From an uncultured Clostridia bacterium (lineage in GTDB: Bacteria > Bacillota > Clostridia > Christensenellales > CALVMC01), in contig CALVMC010000003.1 of the NCBI GenBank assembly GCA_944342015.1, positions 91,926-155,925 on the forward strand: DNA of 64,000 nucleotides. The letters run 5' to 3'. Below the pieces are notes generated by a model. It saw only the letters and a list, made by a program, of their open reading frames with translations. It had not been told where the DNA came from and did no database searches. Shown piece by piece: positions 37,701 to 46,919 of this stretch (its first letter is position 1; the number at the start of each line of letters is the position of its first letter). The translations under genes were made by a program, and so were the position numbers.

Positions 37701-37870
37701 AAAACACCTCTTTTAAATTTATGCTTTTAAAAACCGTGATATGAGAAAATCGTAAAGGTAAAAAGTTGTGTTTAGTTTTTTTAATAAATACTTAAATTGT
37801 AAAAAGCATATCTTAAAATGTTTATTCTTTTGCGTTTTAAGAAAATTTTTAGGAATCATTATTAAAATAC

Positions 37871-37899
37871 TTGAATTGTTTATTACATTGTGTTAATAT
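37871..37899 (+). promoter_or_regulatory. Promoter of the hydrogenase-maturation operon
   Basis: TTGAAT (37871..37876), 17-base spacer, TAATAT (37894..37899). The transcript would start at about 37906, giving a leader of about 195 bases before the first gene. The 130 bases upstream (37741..37870) are featureless A+T-rich DNA. Confidence 0.7.
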
Positions 37900-37905
37900 A
37901 TTTAT

Positions 37906-38090
37906 AAAGAACCGACGGGACGGAAAATCCTACCCGAAGGAATCTTTAAACTTTTAAGCGACTTAAAGTTTTGCTTAATTGAAATTAAACATACCGAGTC
38001 TAAGGACGGTCCGAGGACAAAGAGAGTTTAAATCAAAGAATAATTTTGCTTTGTTTTATTCCTTTGTCTTTGACAAAGGTTTTTTAATAT
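37906..38090 (+). promoter_or_regulatory. Structured leader RNA with terminator/antiterminator switch (riboswitch-like)
   Basis: The leader is much richer in G and C than its surroundings and folds locally into CGGG/CCCG with inner GGA/TCC (37916..37936), a 10-bp arm (37948..37958 with 37962..37971), a TTAAT/ATTAA arm (about 37974..37988), and ACCG/CGGT (37993..37996 with 38007..38010); TCTTT (37943..37947) can pair with AAAGA (38019..38023) to close a multi-branch junction. Its 3' part holds a perfect intrinsic terminator and two segments that can sequester that terminator (38016..38022 and 38034..38043). Purine motifs GGGACGG, GGACGG and GGACAA occur in the unpaired parts. The czcD/NiCo class (Fe(II), Co(II), Ni(II)) also carries such motifs, but I cannot assign the class. 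Confidence 0.6.
38061..38085 (+). terminator. Attenuator inside the hydrogenase-operon leader
   Basis: CCTTTGTC (38061..38068), loop TTT, GACAAAGG (38072..38079), six T. It lies just before the ribosome site of the first gene (AAGGTGG, 38091..38097), which makes sense only if it is conditional. Confidence 0.85.
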
Positions 38091-38101
38091 AAAGGTGGAA
38101 T

Positions 38102-38347
38102 ATGGAAAACCGCATAGCAGTAATAGGAATAATAGTGGAAAATCAGGATATGACAACTAAACTCAACGAAATTCTTCACGAATACGGAAGGTATATAATC
38201 GGAAGAATGGGCGTACCATTCCGTGAAAAAGGAATAAACATAATCAGCATAGCGATAAACGCACCGCACGAGATAATCAGCGCACTGTCGGGAAAAATCG
38301 GAAGACTTGACGGAGTCAGCGCAACGACAGCCTATTCAAAAGTATGA
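38102..38347 (+). CDS. Iron-only hydrogenase system regulator (TM1266-like)
   Basis: An 81-residue ACT-like domain protein of the TM1266 family. Members lie almost always next to hydE/hydG and are thought to regulate or assist [FeFe]-hydrogenase synthesis. Family features are the start NRIAVIGIIVENQ, the central GRYIIGRMGVPFREKGINIISI and the end SGKIGRLDGVSATTAYSK. Its stop overlaps the hydE start by 4 bases (ATGA). Confidence 0.92.
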   Translation: MENRIAVIGIIVENQDMTTKLNEILHEYGRYIIGRMGVPFREKGINIISIAINAPHEIISALSGKIGRLDGVSATTAYSKV

Positions 38348-39396
38348 AAAAGGATTTTATAGAAAGGATTATAGAAAATACCCAAAAGGGTATTGTTCCG
38401 AAAGCCGAAGATTTAAAATTAATTTTCGGCTGCGACGATAAGGCTTTAAGTCCTTTATATGAAAGGGCGAGAGAAACTGCATTTTCTGTATATTCCGACA
38501 ATGTTTTTGTAAGGGGGCTTATTGAAATAACTTCCTTTTGCAAAAACGACTGTTTATACTGCGGACTCAGACGCTCGAACAAGGAAGCGCAAAGATACCG
38601 CATTAAAGAAGAAGATATATTTGAAATCTGTAAAATCGGTTACGAAAAAGGGTTCAGAACCTTTGTTCTGCAAGGCGGCGAAGACGGTTATTTCGGCGAC
38701 GAAATACTCGTTCCCCTGATAGAAAAAATAAAATCCGCTTTTAAAAATGTTGCGGTGACGCTTTCCTTGGGGGAAAGAACAAAGGAAAGTTATAAAAATC
38801 TATTTAATGCGGGAGCCGACAGATATCTTTTAAGGCACGAAACGGCAGACAGTAAACATTATAAAAAACTGCACCCGAAAGATATGAGTTACGAAAACAG
38901 AAAACGGTGCCTTTACGACTTAAAGGAAATAGGATATCAGACGGGCTGCGGACTTATGGTAGGCTCGCCCTATCAGACCGAAGAAAGTCTGTATAAAGAC
39001 CTTGTTTTCATAAAAGAGTTCTATCCCGAAATGGTGGGAATAGGACCTTTTATTCCCCACAAAAAGACGCCCTTTAAGGACTTTGAAAAAGGTTCGGTTA
39101 AAAAAACCCTTATAATGCTTGCCCTTGTCAGAATATTGGTACCGAAAGCACTTCTTCCTGCGACAACCGCTTTAAAGACGGCGGACGGTAACGGGCTTTT
39201 AAAAGGAATTCTTTCGGGCGCAAATGTTATAATGCCTAATTTAACGCCCGACGAGTACAGAACAAAATATGAAATATACGACGGAAAAACTACAAGCGAT
39301 AAAAAATGCATCAAAGAATATCTTGAAAATATCGATAACGAACTTAATAAAATAGGACGGCGGCTTAATATGAGCCGTGGCGATTATAAAAAATAA
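38344..39396 (+). CDS. hydE: [FeFe] hydrogenase H-cluster radical SAM maturase HydE
   Basis: A 350-residue radical SAM enzyme. The [4Fe-4S]-binding CX3CX2C reads CKNDCLYC (66-73), followed by GLRRSNK and the FVLQGGEDGYF stretch of the barrel. HydE acts on the HydG-derived Fe(CO)2(CN)cysteine complex on the way to the diiron subcluster. C-terminal TALKTADGNGLLKGILSGAN matches the family. 45 bases separate it from hydG. The hydrogenase itself is not in the window. Confidence 0.93.
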   Translation: MKKDFIERIIENTQKGIVPKAEDLKLIFGCDDKALSPLYERARETAFSVYSDNVFVRGLIEITSFCKNDCLYCGLRRSNKEAQRYRIKEEDIFEICKIGYEKGFRTFVLQGGEDGYFGDEILVPLIEKIKSAFKNVAVTLSLGERTKESYKNLFNAGADRYLLRHETADSKHYKKLHPKDMSYENRKRCLYDLKEIGYQTGCGLMVGSPYQTEESLYKDLVFIKEFYPEMVGIGPFIPHKKTPFKDFEKGSVKKTLIMLALVRILVPKALLPATTALKTADGNGLLKGILSGANVIMPNLTPDEYRTKYEIYDGKTTSDKKCIKEYLENIDNELNKIGRRLNMSRGDYKK

Positions 39397-39441
39397 AATC
39401 CTGAAAGGGAAGATTATAAGCCTTGAAGGCGGGAGGGATAT

Positions 39442-40860
39442 ATGTATAATGTAAAATCAATGAAAGCGGAAGAGTTTATCGACCATAACGAGATAGAAGA
39501 AACCCTTTCTTTTGCAGAAGCAAACAAGAACAATTTAAAACTTATCGACAGCCTTATTGAAAAAGCAAAAGAGAGAAAGGGACTCAGTCACAGAGAAGCG
39601 TCCGTTCTTCTTGCCTGCGAAAACAAGGAAAAACTCGAAGAAATCTATGCTTTGGCAAGACAGATAAAAGAAGATTTTTACGGGAACAGAATTGTAATGT
39701 TTGCCCCCCTTTATCTTTCCAACTACTGTGTAAACGGCTGCGTATACTGTCCCTATCACGGACAGAACAAACATATACCGAGAAAGAAACTTACTCAGGA
39801 AGATATCGTAAAAGAAGTAACAGCCCTTCAAGATATGGGACATAAAAGACTTGCGATAGAATCGGGAGAAGACCCTGTACATAATCCCATAGAATACATA
39901 CTCGAAAGTATAAAGACAATATATTCGATAAAACATAAAAACGGCGCTATACGAAGGGTAAATGTAAATATTGCGGCAACCACGGTGGAAAATTATAAAA
40001 AACTGAAAGACGCAGGAATAGGAACATATATACTTTTTCAGGAAACATATCACAAGGAAAGTTACGAAAAACTGCACCCGTGGGGACCTAAGCACGATTA
40101 CTGCTATCATACCGAAGCTATGGACAGAGCGATGCAAGGCGGGATAGACGATGTGGGACTCGGGGTTCTTTTCGGACTGGAACTTTACAAGTACGAATTT
40201 GCAGGACTTTTAATGCACGCAGAACATTTGGAAGCGGTATTCGGAGTAGGTCCGCACACGATAAGCGTGCCGAGAATAAAGAGAGCGGACGATATTAATC
40301 CTACCGATTTCGATAACGGAATAGATGACGAAACCTTCGCTAAAATCTGCGCTCTTATAAGAATAAGCGTTCCTTATACGGGTATGATAATTTCAACGAG
40401 AGAAAGCAAGGCGGTGCGGGAAAAGGTACTGAGCCTTGGAATATCGCAGATAAGCGGCGGTTCGAGAACAAGCGTTGGCGGATACTATGAAGAGGAAGAG
40501 GAAGACGAAAGCTCGGAACAGTTCGATGTAAGCGACAAAAGAACCCTTGACGAAGTGGTCTGCTGGCTTATGGAACTTGGATATATTCCGAGTTTCTGCA
40601 CGGCTTGTTACAGAGAAGGCAGAACGGGCGACAGATTTATGACATTGCTTAAAAACAAGCAGATACTTAACTGCTGCCATCCTAACGCTCTTATGACTCT
40701 TAAAGAATTTTTGTGCGACTACGCTTCGGAAAAGACGGTAAAAATCGGAAACGAACTTATAAAGCGGGAACTTGAAAAAATTCCAAACGAAACAGTAAAA
40801 GCAAAAGCCAAGGAAAATCTGGAAAAAATCGAGAAAGGTATCCGTGATTTCAGATTCTGA
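39442..40860 (+). CDS. hydG: [FeFe] hydrogenase H-cluster radical SAM maturase HydG
   Basis: A 472-residue ThiH-like radical SAM enzyme that cleaves tyrosine to p-cresol and dehydroglycine, yielding CO and cyanide on an Fe-Cys carrier. The SAM-cluster motif is CVNGCVYC (96-103). The C-terminal auxiliary cluster motif CX2CX22C is intact (FCTACYREGRTGDRF, then NC before CHPNALMTL), which sets HydG apart from ThiH. Start behind GGCGGGAGGG. Full length. Confidence 0.96.
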   Translation: MYNVKSMKAEEFIDHNEIEETLSFAEANKNNLKLIDSLIEKAKERKGLSHREASVLLACENKEKLEEIYALARQIKEDFYGNRIVMFAPLYLSNYCVNGCVYCPYHGQNKHIPRKKLTQEDIVKEVTALQDMGHKRLAIESGEDPVHNPIEYILESIKTIYSIKHKNGAIRRVNVNIAATTVENYKKLKDAGIGTYILFQETYHKESYEKLHPWGPKHDYCYHTEAMDRAMQGGIDDVGLGVLFGLELYKYEFAGLLMHAEHLEAVFGVGPHTISVPRIKRADDINPTDFDNGIDDETFAKICALIRISVPYTGMIISTRESKAVREKVLSLGISQISGGSRTSVGGYYEEEEEDESSEQFDVSDKRTLDEVVCWLMELGYIPSFCTACYREGRTGDRFMTLLKNKQILNCCHPNALMTLKEFLCDYASEKTVKIGNELIKRELEKIPNETVKAKAKENLEKIEKGIRDFRF

Positions 40861-40960
40861 AATCGGTTTTAAGGTTTTTTTAAAAATATAAAAATATTTT
40901 AAATTTTTTATAATATTATAAGAAACCGTTTTAAAATTTTTTCGGAATTAAACATTTCGG

Positions 40961-41057
40961 TTTTATTTAAGCCGATAATCGCCGTAAAATTCAACAAAAC
41001 GGAACGCCATATTCTCTACAAGCGAGTTTTATTTAATCCGAAAATAGCCGTAAAAAT
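40961..41057. repeat. Imperfect direct repeat between hydG and hydF
   Basis: Two copies of a 31-base sequence (40961..40991 and 41027..41057; core TTTTATTTAA-CCG-GCCGTAAAA) lie 66 bp apart in the 253-base gap. About 28 of 31 positions agree. No frame runs through it. Confidence 0.75.
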
Positions 41058-41113
41058 TTAAGTACCGAAAAATCGTACTTGCTTAATTAAATAAATTATA
41101 AGGTGGTAACAAT

Positions 41114-42316
41114 ATGAGTTTAAACGACACGCCGTTAGCGGAAAGAGTGCATATAGCCTTTTTCGGAATGAGAAATGCCGGAAAATCATCACTTGTAAAC
41201 GCAGTTACAAGGCAGAATGTTTCTATTGTTTCTGAAAAAAAGGGAACGACGACAGACCCTGTTTACAAGAATATGGAACTTCTGCCGTTAGGTCCCGTTA
41301 CGATTATAGATACGCCGGGCTTTGACGACGACGAAGAAACGCTCGGAAAACTCAGAGTGGAAAAAGCCGTTCATATTTTAAGAAAAACCGATATAGCCGT
41401 TCTCGTAAAAGACTCCTCTCTGCCCTTTTCCGAAACCGAAAAAACACTTGTTTCGGAATTTGAAAAATTAAATGTACCCTACATAATAGCACAGAACAAG
41501 TGCGACCTTATACAAAATATTAACAGCCAAAACGGTACCGTTTTTGTCAGCGCAAAAACCGGTAAAGGAATAACCGAATTAAAAGAAAAAATAGCAAGTT
41601 TAAACTTGTTGAAAACACAGTCTCGAAAACTGCTCGATGGCATAGCAAATAAAGGCGACACTTTAATTCTTGTAGTTCCGATAGACAAAGCCGCTCCGAA
41701 AGGAAGACTTATTCTTCCCCAACAGCAGGTAATAAGGGAAGCTCTCGACTCAGGCTGCGTTGCGGTTATAACACGGGACGAAGAACTCGAACAGACTCTC
41801 AAAGCAATAAAAAATCCTTCCTTTGTAATATGCGACAGTCAGGTTTTTTCATATACCGCTTCCGTAGTACCCGAAAGCATACCGCTTACTTCCTTTTCTA
41901 TACTTATGGCACGATATAAAGGATTTTTAGATACGGCGCTGAAAGGGGTAACAAAAATTTCAAAGCTTACCGAAAAAAGCAAGGTTGTAATTTCCGAAGG
42001 CTGTACCCATCACCGTCAATGCGGCGATATAGGAACGGTTAAGATACCTGCGCTTATTGAAAAATTCACAAAGGTTCGCCCGAAGTACAAATTTACTTCG
42101 GGACAGGATTTTTCAGAAGAAATTATAAAAGACGCCGACCTTGTTATACACTGCGGCGGTTGTATGCTTAACGAAAGAGAAATGCAGTTCAGACAGAATA
42201 TCGCTTTAAACTGCGGCGTTTCTTTCACCAATTACGGAACGGCTATTTCCTATATGTCGGGAATACTCAAAAGAAGTATAAAGGATATACCTGAATATAG
42301 AAATTTCGATATATAG
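41114..42316 (+). CDS. hydF: [FeFe] hydrogenase maturation GTPase HydF
   Basis: A 400-residue protein in three domains. The GTPase has the P-loop GMRNAGKSS (18-26), G3 DTPGF, and G4 NKCD. A middle dimerisation domain follows, then the cluster domain whose ligands read EGCTHHRQCGD and, 46 or so residues on, HCGGCMLN; this is the CxHx(n)HCxxC pattern of HydF. It is the scaffold on which the diiron unit is completed before transfer to the hydrogenase. Start behind AAGGTGG. Probably cotranscribed with hydEG across the 253-base gap, where no clear terminator is seen. Confidence 0.95.
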   Translation: MSLNDTPLAERVHIAFFGMRNAGKSSLVNAVTRQNVSIVSEKKGTTTDPVYKNMELLPLGPVTIIDTPGFDDDEETLGKLRVEKAVHILRKTDIAVLVKDSSLPFSETEKTLVSEFEKLNVPYIIAQNKCDLIQNINSQNGTVFVSAKTGKGITELKEKIASLNLLKTQSRKLLDGIANKGDTLILVVPIDKAAPKGRLILPQQQVIREALDSGCVAVITRDEELEQTLKAIKNPSFVICDSQVFSYTASVVPESIPLTSFSILMARYKGFLDTALKGVTKISKLTEKSKVVISEGCTHHRQCGDIGTVKIPALIEKFTKVRPKYKFTSGQDFSEEIIKDADLVIHCGGCMLNEREMQFRQNIALNCGVSFTNYGTAISYMSGILKRSIKDIPEYRNFDI

Positions 42317-42376
42317 TTTTATATTAAATTATTTCTAATAAATAAAACAAAACTTTACAACATTTAAAAAAAGTAA

Positions 42377-42406
42377 AATATTAATCTTTAATTAATATTA
42401 TTTTTT
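42377..42406 (+). terminator. Terminator of hydF
   Basis: AATATTAAT/ATTAATATT stem, 5-base loop, followed by ATTTTTT. The A/T-only stem is weak; it reaches into the end of the convergent rsmA gene. Confidence 0.6.
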
Positions 42407-43222
42407 AAGAATCTCGTATAATCTTAAAAATTCAGAAGGCTCCAATTCTTCGGCTCTAACTGGCGGCGCCTTTTTTATGCTTTCAGTTGCGGCTTTGATT
42501 TTGTCTTTTTCGAATCCGGCTTTTAAAAGGTTGTTTTCAAGGGTTTTTCTGCGCATGGAAAAACAGCTTTTTATAAACGCCGAAAGCTCTTTTATGTCGC
42601 CTGCGACTTTATCCTTTTTTACGAATTTTATTATTGCGCTGTCTACATTAGGCTCCGGTTTAAACATTTTTCTCGAAACCTTTCTCAGCAAAATACAATC
42701 CGAAAGAAGTTTGGAACACACGGAAATTGCCGAGTACTGTGAGCTGCATTTTCCTGCGGTAAATCTTTCCGCAACTTCGAGCTGAACCATAACGGTAATA
42801 CTTTGCACTTTAAGACTGCTTTCCAAAAAGCGCATTATAACGGGCGCCGAAATGTAATAAGGTAGATTTGCAATTATTTTGAAAGGTTTGCTGTCCGTTA
42901 AACTTTCTATTTCTTCGTCGGATACCTTCATTATATCCGTATTTAATAGGGTTATATTGTTGAAATCTTCAAGTACGACGCCGAGTACGGGAATAAGATT
43001 TTTATCTATTTCGAAAGCTATAACTTTATCGGCGGTTTTGGCAATTTCCCTTGTAAGGCTTCCTGCTCCTGCGCCTATTTCTAACACTACGGAATTTTCT
43101 GCTTCTCCGTCTTTTGTGACGGCACAAAGAAAATTTCGGTCAAGAATAAAATTCTGACCGAACTGTTTGTTGAATCTGAAATTATTTTCTCTTAATATTT
43201 CACCTATGTTTTTATCCGTCAT
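42398..43222 (-). CDS. rsmA: 16S rRNA (adenine(1518)-N(6)/adenine(1519)-N(6))-dimethyltransferase
   Basis: A 274-residue KsgA/RsmA enzyme. It dimethylates two adenines of helix 45 of 16S rRNA. FGQNFILDRNFL near the start, SAM motif VLEIGAGAGSLTRE (about 47-60) and the catalytic NLPYYISAPV (about 120-129) are all present, as is the C-terminal helical domain (CFSMRRKTLENNLL). It stands downstream of metG, tatD and the radical SAM gene, the order metG-tatD-rsmA being widespread in Bacillota. Confidence 0.95.
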   Translation of the reverse strand: MTDKNIGEILRENNFRFNKQFGQNFILDRNFLCAVTKDGEAENSVVLEIGAGAGSLTREIAKTADKVIAFEIDKNLIPVLGVVLEDFNNITLLNTDIMKVSDEEIESLTDSKPFKIIANLPYYISAPVIMRFLESSLKVQSITVMVQLEVAERFTAGKCSSQYSAISVCSKLLSDCILLRKVSRKMFKPEPNVDSAIIKFVKKDKVAGDIKELSAFIKSCFSMRRKTLENNLLKAGFEKDKIKAATESIKKAPPVRAEELEPSEFLRLYEILKK

Positions 43223-43332
43223 ATTGAATCTTTATTAAAGTTAATTTATACCTTTTTGATTTTGTAACCATCCGCAGCCTTAAATAGAAAAAGTATATTT
43301 GCTTTCCGATTTTTTTAATAGCGAATTTTATA

Positions 43333-43926
43333 TTATATATATTTCCTTATTCTGAGTTTTGCGCCTATCGATTCGGCTATCTTTTTTGCGTGCTCTATCT
43401 TTTCTTCCCCGATAACATCGACTACCGAAAGGACGACATTCGGTATGACCGAAACGCAGCTTTTGGCAAATTCAATCATTGAGTAATATGCAAGCGCACC
43501 CGCCTCGGGTCTGCATTCGTTTACATAATCCTGTGCGTCCACCCCGTTAAGGGAAATGTTTACGGTATCGATAAGTCCTTTCATTCTCTTTGCGGTATCC
43601 TTTCTGCCCGTAATTATCTCGGCTTGTCCGTTTGTGTTAACTCTTGTTTTTCCGCCCTTATCTTTTACGAAAGCGGCAACTTCGAGCATATCGTCGAGTC
43701 TGAAAAGGGGTTCTCCGAAACCGCAGAAAACCGTCTCTTTATATTTTGCGCAATCTTTAAGTTCGTTTTTAAGAACCTTAACGGACGGTTCCTTTTTAAG
43801 CCATAAATGATATCCTTCTATTCCGTCATTGTGATTTCTTATACAGAAATGACAGTTATTGTTACAACGGTTAGTTAGATTGACATAAATACTTTCCCCT
43901 ATAACATAAGTGTAAACATCAGCCAT
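43333..43926 (-). CDS. TatD-associated radical SAM protein
   Basis: A 197-residue small radical SAM protein. The SAM-cluster motif is CNNNCHFC (23-30), followed by the GFGEPLFR strand. Proteins of this size adjacent to tatD form their own family, function unknown; the short barrel lacks an auxiliary cluster domain. It lies between tatD (113-base gap) and rsmA. Confidence 0.85.
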   Translation of the reverse strand: MADVYTYVIGESIYVNLTNRCNNNCHFCIRNHNDGIEGYHLWLKKEPSVKVLKNELKDCAKYKETVFCGFGEPLFRLDDMLEVAAFVKDKGGKTRVNTNGQAEIITGRKDTAKRMKGLIDTVNISLNGVDAQDYVNECRPEAGALAYYSMIEFAKSCVSVIPNVVLSVVDVIGEEKIEHAKKIAESIGAKLRIRKYI

Positions 43927-44039
43927 ATTTATCCCTCTTTGTATAAAATTCTATCGGATAGCGATTAATTATTCAGTATTATAATATTAATTTGCGTTTT
44001 ACCGAATATTATAAACCCGACAGCGGTTACTTTTAATCT

Positions 44040-44837
44040 TTAATATTTTATTCCGTAAAATCTTTCGGCGTTAGCGGTGGTAATTTTATCGGTCGAATAT
44101 CCGAAAAGTTCGTTGATTTTATCCGCCGTAATATTTATAAATTTCGGTTCGTTGGTCTCGCCCCTGAAAGGGTGCGGCGTCATATACGGACAGTCGGTTT
44201 CGAGAAGAAGATTTTCTATCGGCGTTTTCTTTAAAACTTCCCTTCTGCTTTCGGCGTTTTTAAAGGTTACCGCACCGCCGTACGAAAAACAGAATTCTTC
44301 GTTTATTCTGAGAAGTTCTTTCATATATTCCGTACTTTGACTGAAACAGTGGAAAAGGGCGCCGCTATGAAAATAACTTTTCATATCCTTAACTATATTC
44401 AGCATATCCGAAGCCGCCTCTCTTAAATGTATAACTACGGGAAGTTTGAGTTCTTTTGCGATTTCAAGCTGGCTTTTAAAAAGTTTTTCCTGTTTTAACC
44501 TGTCTGCGCCGTCATAATGGTAATCGAGACCTATTTCGCCTATTGCAAGACATTTTTTGTTTTCGGCAATTTTTTTGATCTCGCATAAATCTTTATCGGA
44601 ATATCCGTCTGCGTATTCGGGGTGTATTCCTGCGGTAAAAAATATATTGTTATGCTCTTTTGAAAGCTTTGCTCCGTCTCGGCTGGAAATTAAATCGGCA
44701 CCCGCCTCTATTACCGCCTTTATTCCGTTTTCAAAAAAAGATTCGATTATTTCTTCCCTTTTACCGTCGAATCTGCTGTCGGTAAGGTGTGCGTGGGCGT
44801 CTATTAAATTTCTGTTTTTATATGCGGTAAAATCCAT
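44040..44837 (-). CDS. TatD-family metal-dependent hydrolase
   Basis: A 265-residue TIM-barrel DNase/hydrolase. Metal ligands are seen in IDAHAHLTDSRF (HxH), GEIGLDYHY (Glu), VVIHLREA (His), FHCFSQS (His) and LLETDCPYMTPHPFRG (Asp). TatD proteins act as 3'-5' exonucleases in DNA repair. It starts 5 bases after the metG stop and is cotranscribed with it. Confidence 0.93.
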   Translation of the reverse strand: MDFTAYKNRNLIDAHAHLTDSRFDGKREEIIESFFENGIKAVIEAGADLISSRDGAKLSKEHNNIFFTAGIHPEYADGYSDKDLCEIKKIAENKKCLAIGEIGLDYHYDGADRLKQEKLFKSQLEIAKELKLPVVIHLREAASDMLNIVKDMKSYFHSGALFHCFSQSTEYMKELLRINEEFCFSYGGAVTFKNAESRREVLKKTPIENLLLETDCPYMTPHPFRGETNEPKFINITADKINELFGYSTDKITTANAERFYGIKY

Positions 44838-44841
44838 AATG

Positions 44842-46794
44842 TTATCTTACGGTTGAACCCGACTCGATTTTCTTTTCGGGACTGATTATCGAAAGACCGC
44901 CTTTGCCATCGTCGGCGCAGAGTATCATTCCCTGAGAAAGTATTCCCCTGAGTTTGCAAGGTTTAAGGTTGGAAACTATTACCACGCTCTTTCCTATCAT
45001 TTCTTCGGGGGTATACCACTTTGCTATTCCGCTGACTACCGTTCTCGACTCCTCGCCTACTTTAAGGGTAAGTTTTAAAAGCTTGTCTGCGTTTTCCACT
45101 TTACTGCACTCTGTTACCAAGGCGACTTTAAGACTTACCTTTGCAAAATCGTCAATGGAGATTTCTTCTGTTTTAACGGTATTTTCTCCGTCCTTGTTTT
45201 CCGAATGTTCGGATTTTTTTTGTTTTTCGTTTTCTTCGGCTACCTTTTCCAATTCTTTAAGCTCCTTTTGCACATCGAGTCTCGGAAATATTGGCGGAAT
45301 CTTTTCCGTTTGTTTTCCGCCTTTTGAAGTTGTGAATTTTAACGATTCGAATGTTCTGTATTTTTTGTCGGTTTTTATGGCGTCGAGTATCTTCTCTGCC
45401 GTGTCCGGAAGATATGCCTGCAATATAACTGCGATTATTCTTATGGCTTCGAGAAGATTTCCTAAAACATCGGAAAGCTTTTGCTTATCTCCTTCTTTTG
45501 CAAGCACCCACGGACGGGTTTCGTCAATATACTTGTTTGCTCTTGCTATAACCTTCCATACCTTGCCCAATGAGTCGGAAACCATTAAATTATCCATATC
45601 GGACTTAACTTCGTTATAGAGATTATTACAGCATTTTTTTAAATCCGCAGAAAACTCGTCATCCTTTTCAGAAACGCCGACAGTCTTTCCTTCGAAGTTC
45701 TGTTCGAGCATTGCAAGGGTTCTCGATACGAGATTCCCTAAGTCGTTTGCCAAATCGGAATTTATCTTTTTAAGAAAAGCCTCGCTTGTAAACATTCCGT
45801 CCTGACCGAAAGGTATTTCTCTTAAAAGATAGTATCTTACTGCGTCCGTCGAATACCTTTTAGTAAGTATAAAGGGGTCGACAACATTGCTTTTGCTTTT
45901 GCTCATCTTGTCTCCGCCCATAAGAAGCCAACCGTGTCCGTAAACCTTTTTCGGAACAGGAAGGTCGAGCGCCATAAGCATAGCAGGCCATATTATACTG
46001 TGGAAACGGACAATTTCCTTTCCCATCATATGAATATCGCAAGGCCAGAATGTCTTCATAAGTTTATCGTCGTCCGATAAATAGCCTAAACTTGTTATAT
46101 AGTTTGTCAATGCGTCTATCCATACATAAATTGTGTACTTTTCGTCAAAGGGAACCTTTATGCCCCAATCGAAGTTGCTTCTTGTTACGCTTAAATCTTG
46201 AAGACCGGGAAGAAGAAAATTGTTGAGCATTTCGTTTCTTCTCGTTTTCGGTTCGAGAAAGTCGGTATCCCGAATAAGTTTAATGAGTTTATCGGTATAC
46301 TTCGATAAACGGAAAAAATATCCTTCTTCCTTTATGTGAGTAACTTCCCTTCCGCAGTCGGGACACTTACCGTCTTTAAGCTGGGTTTTCGTCCAGTATG
46401 TTTCGCACGGAACGCAATACATTCCTTCGTATTCGCCCTTGTAAATATCCCCTTTATCGTAGAGTTTCTGAAAAATTTTCTGTACGGCTTTTTCGTGTTC
46501 TTTATCCGTAGTCCTTATAAATTTATCGTAACTTATGTTGAGTATTTTCCATAAATTCTTTAAATTGTTAACGGGTTCCTTTAAATAATTTTCGGGAGTC
46601 ATATTCTGACTTTTTGCAATTTTTTCGATTTTCATTCCGTGCTCGTCGGTTCCCGTCTGATAAAAAACATTAAAGCCTTGAAGTCTTTTAAAGCGGGCGA
46701 TAGCGTCGCACACGACGGTGGTATAGCATGTCCCTAAATGCCATTTTCCGCTCGGATAATAGATAGGGGTGGTAATATAAAAATTTTCTGACAT
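44842..46794 (-). CDS. metG: Methionine--tRNA ligase
   Basis: A 650-residue class I synthetase. The start is set at 46794, where GAGGTG precedes MSENFYITTPIYYPSG; a longer frame upstream has no such site and is not family-like. HIGH motif HLGT (about 19-22), zinc-knuckle CVPCETYW and CPDCGRE, KMSKS motif DKMSKSKSN, anticodon-binding helices, and a C-terminal tRNA-binding OB-fold (about 545-650, VALVTECSKVENADKLLKL). An acidic, Lys-rich linker precedes the OB domain. Head of the metG-tatD-radical SAM-rsmA cluster. Confidence 0.95.
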   Translation of the reverse strand: MSENFYITTPIYYPSGKWHLGTCYTTVVCDAIARFKRLQGFNVFYQTGTDEHGMKIEKIAKSQNMTPENYLKEPVNNLKNLWKILNISYDKFIRTTDKEHEKAVQKIFQKLYDKGDIYKGEYEGMYCVPCETYWTKTQLKDGKCPDCGREVTHIKEEGYFFRLSKYTDKLIKLIRDTDFLEPKTRRNEMLNNFLLPGLQDLSVTRSNFDWGIKVPFDEKYTIYVWIDALTNYITSLGYLSDDDKLMKTFWPCDIHMMGKEIVRFHSIIWPAMLMALDLPVPKKVYGHGWLLMGGDKMSKSKSNVVDPFILTKRYSTDAVRYYLLREIPFGQDGMFTSEAFLKKINSDLANDLGNLVSRTLAMLEQNFEGKTVGVSEKDDEFSADLKKCCNNLYNEVKSDMDNLMVSDSLGKVWKVIARANKYIDETRPWVLAKEGDKQKLSDVLGNLLEAIRIIAVILQAYLPDTAEKILDAIKTDKKYRTFESLKFTTSKGGKQTEKIPPIFPRLDVQKELKELEKVAEENEKQKKSEHSENKDGENTVKTEEISIDDFAKVSLKVALVTECSKVENADKLLKLTLKVGEESRTVVSGIAKWYTPEEMIGKSVVIVSNLKPCKLRGILSQGMILCADDGKGGLSIISPEKKIESGSTVR

Positions 46795-46919
46795 AGTAAC
46801 ACCTCGAAAAGAATGAAAATAAAAAATTTTATTTCCGTCAATGATAAAGATTATACTATTTATATAAATATAAGTCAAATTTTTTAATAATCGCAGTATG
46901 AGGCTAATATACTAAAATT

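Noticed and set aside
37906..38060. ykkC/guanidine-type riboswitch, suggested by GGTCCGAGG
   Set aside because: The other conserved ykkC segments and their order are not present; the similarity is limited to one short motif.
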